NCBI GenBank assembly: GCA_938017765.1
Contig: CALIJH010000069.1
Coordinates: 1-13,809, forward strand
Source of the DNA: an uncultured Leptotrichia sp.
GTDB lineage: Bacteria; Fusobacteriota; Fusobacteriia; Fusobacteriales; Leptotrichiaceae
Direction: 5' to 3'
Length of the DNA stretch: 13,809 nucleotides
Under the pieces are notes generated by a model. The model saw nothing but the letters and a program-made list of their open reading frames with translations, did no database searches and was not told the DNA's origin. The translations under genes were made by a program, and so were the position numbers. Numbering within the stretch: position 1 is the first letter of the stretch; every line of letters begins with the position of its first letter. Shown here piece by piece: positions 13,734-13,809 of this stretch.

Positions 13734-13809
13734 CTATTCATTTTCTAAATAATTATATAATATCTTTTTGCTTTCGGATAGTTTTTTATATTCTTCACTA
13801 TCTATTTGA
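13734..13809 (-). CDS. C-terminal end of an unidentified protein, cut by the window edge
   Basis: On the minus strand a frame enters from the window edge and ends at TAG (13734-13736). The visible 24 residues are QIDSEEYKKLSESKKILYNYLENE, a charged, helical-looking tail. The reading is unbroken and uses codons like those of the neighbours, and its position about 70 bp upstream of serS would suit an operon partner. The fragment is too short to name, and an open frame of this length can arise by chance. Confidence 0.45.
   Translation of the reverse strand, partial: QIDSEEYKKLSESKKILYNYLENE

Noticed and set aside
13467..13748. A 93-residue plus-strand frame rich in Ser, Phe and Leu
   Set aside because: It is the antisense of the Lys/Glu-rich coiled coil of serS; such coils routinely give long Ser/Phe/Leu frames on the other strand.

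Overview
This is a very AT-rich window of ordinary bacterial chromosome. The AT-rich codon use, strong AGGAGG-type ribosome binding sites, a Firmicutes-like gene set and HPr-type sugar transport point to a low-GC anaerobe. The protein flavour, including a FabT-like MarR regulator and an RqcH homologue, suggests Fusobacteria and perhaps a Leptotrichia-like genus. That placement is inference; no rRNA gene is present to confirm it.

Layout. (1) 1-1000: a short-chain dehydrogenase with its own promoter, followed by an inverted-repeat element. (2) 1039-2962: a minus-strand DXS-like thiamine-diphosphate enzyme, driven by what looks like a MerR-type promoter (dyad operator inside a 19-bp spacer). (3) 2996-5653: a divergent plus-strand cluster of a membrane PASTA protein, rsgA and rpe. 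It mirrors the prkC-rsgA-rpe cluster of Firmicutes, but the kinase domain of PrkC is absent. (4) 5817-8120: a MarR regulator fused to a FeoA-like domain, then rqcH. (5) 8149-8474: ptsH (HPr) with a consensus promoter, followed by a second copy of the inverted-repeat element. (6) 8655-13809, all minus strand: the end of an unidentified gene, serS, a GH25 lysozyme-like protein, class II fructose-bisphosphate aldolase, and pyrG.

The genes cover housekeeping functions: ribosome maturation and rescue (rsgA, rqcH), tRNA charging (serS), central carbon metabolism (rpe, fba, ptsH), CTP synthesis (pyrG) and the cell envelope (PASTA protein, GH25). There is no phage, CRISPR array, complete insertion sequence, tRNA or rRNA.

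The best leads are architectural: the kinase-less PASTA protein at the prkC position, the MarR-FeoA fusion, the MerR-type promoter on an enzyme that has lost several canonical DXS residues, a probable AUU start for rsgA, the paired inverted-repeat elements at both convergent junctions, the triplicated stop-containing tail of pyrG, and a plus-strand terminator with no matching plus-strand gene.
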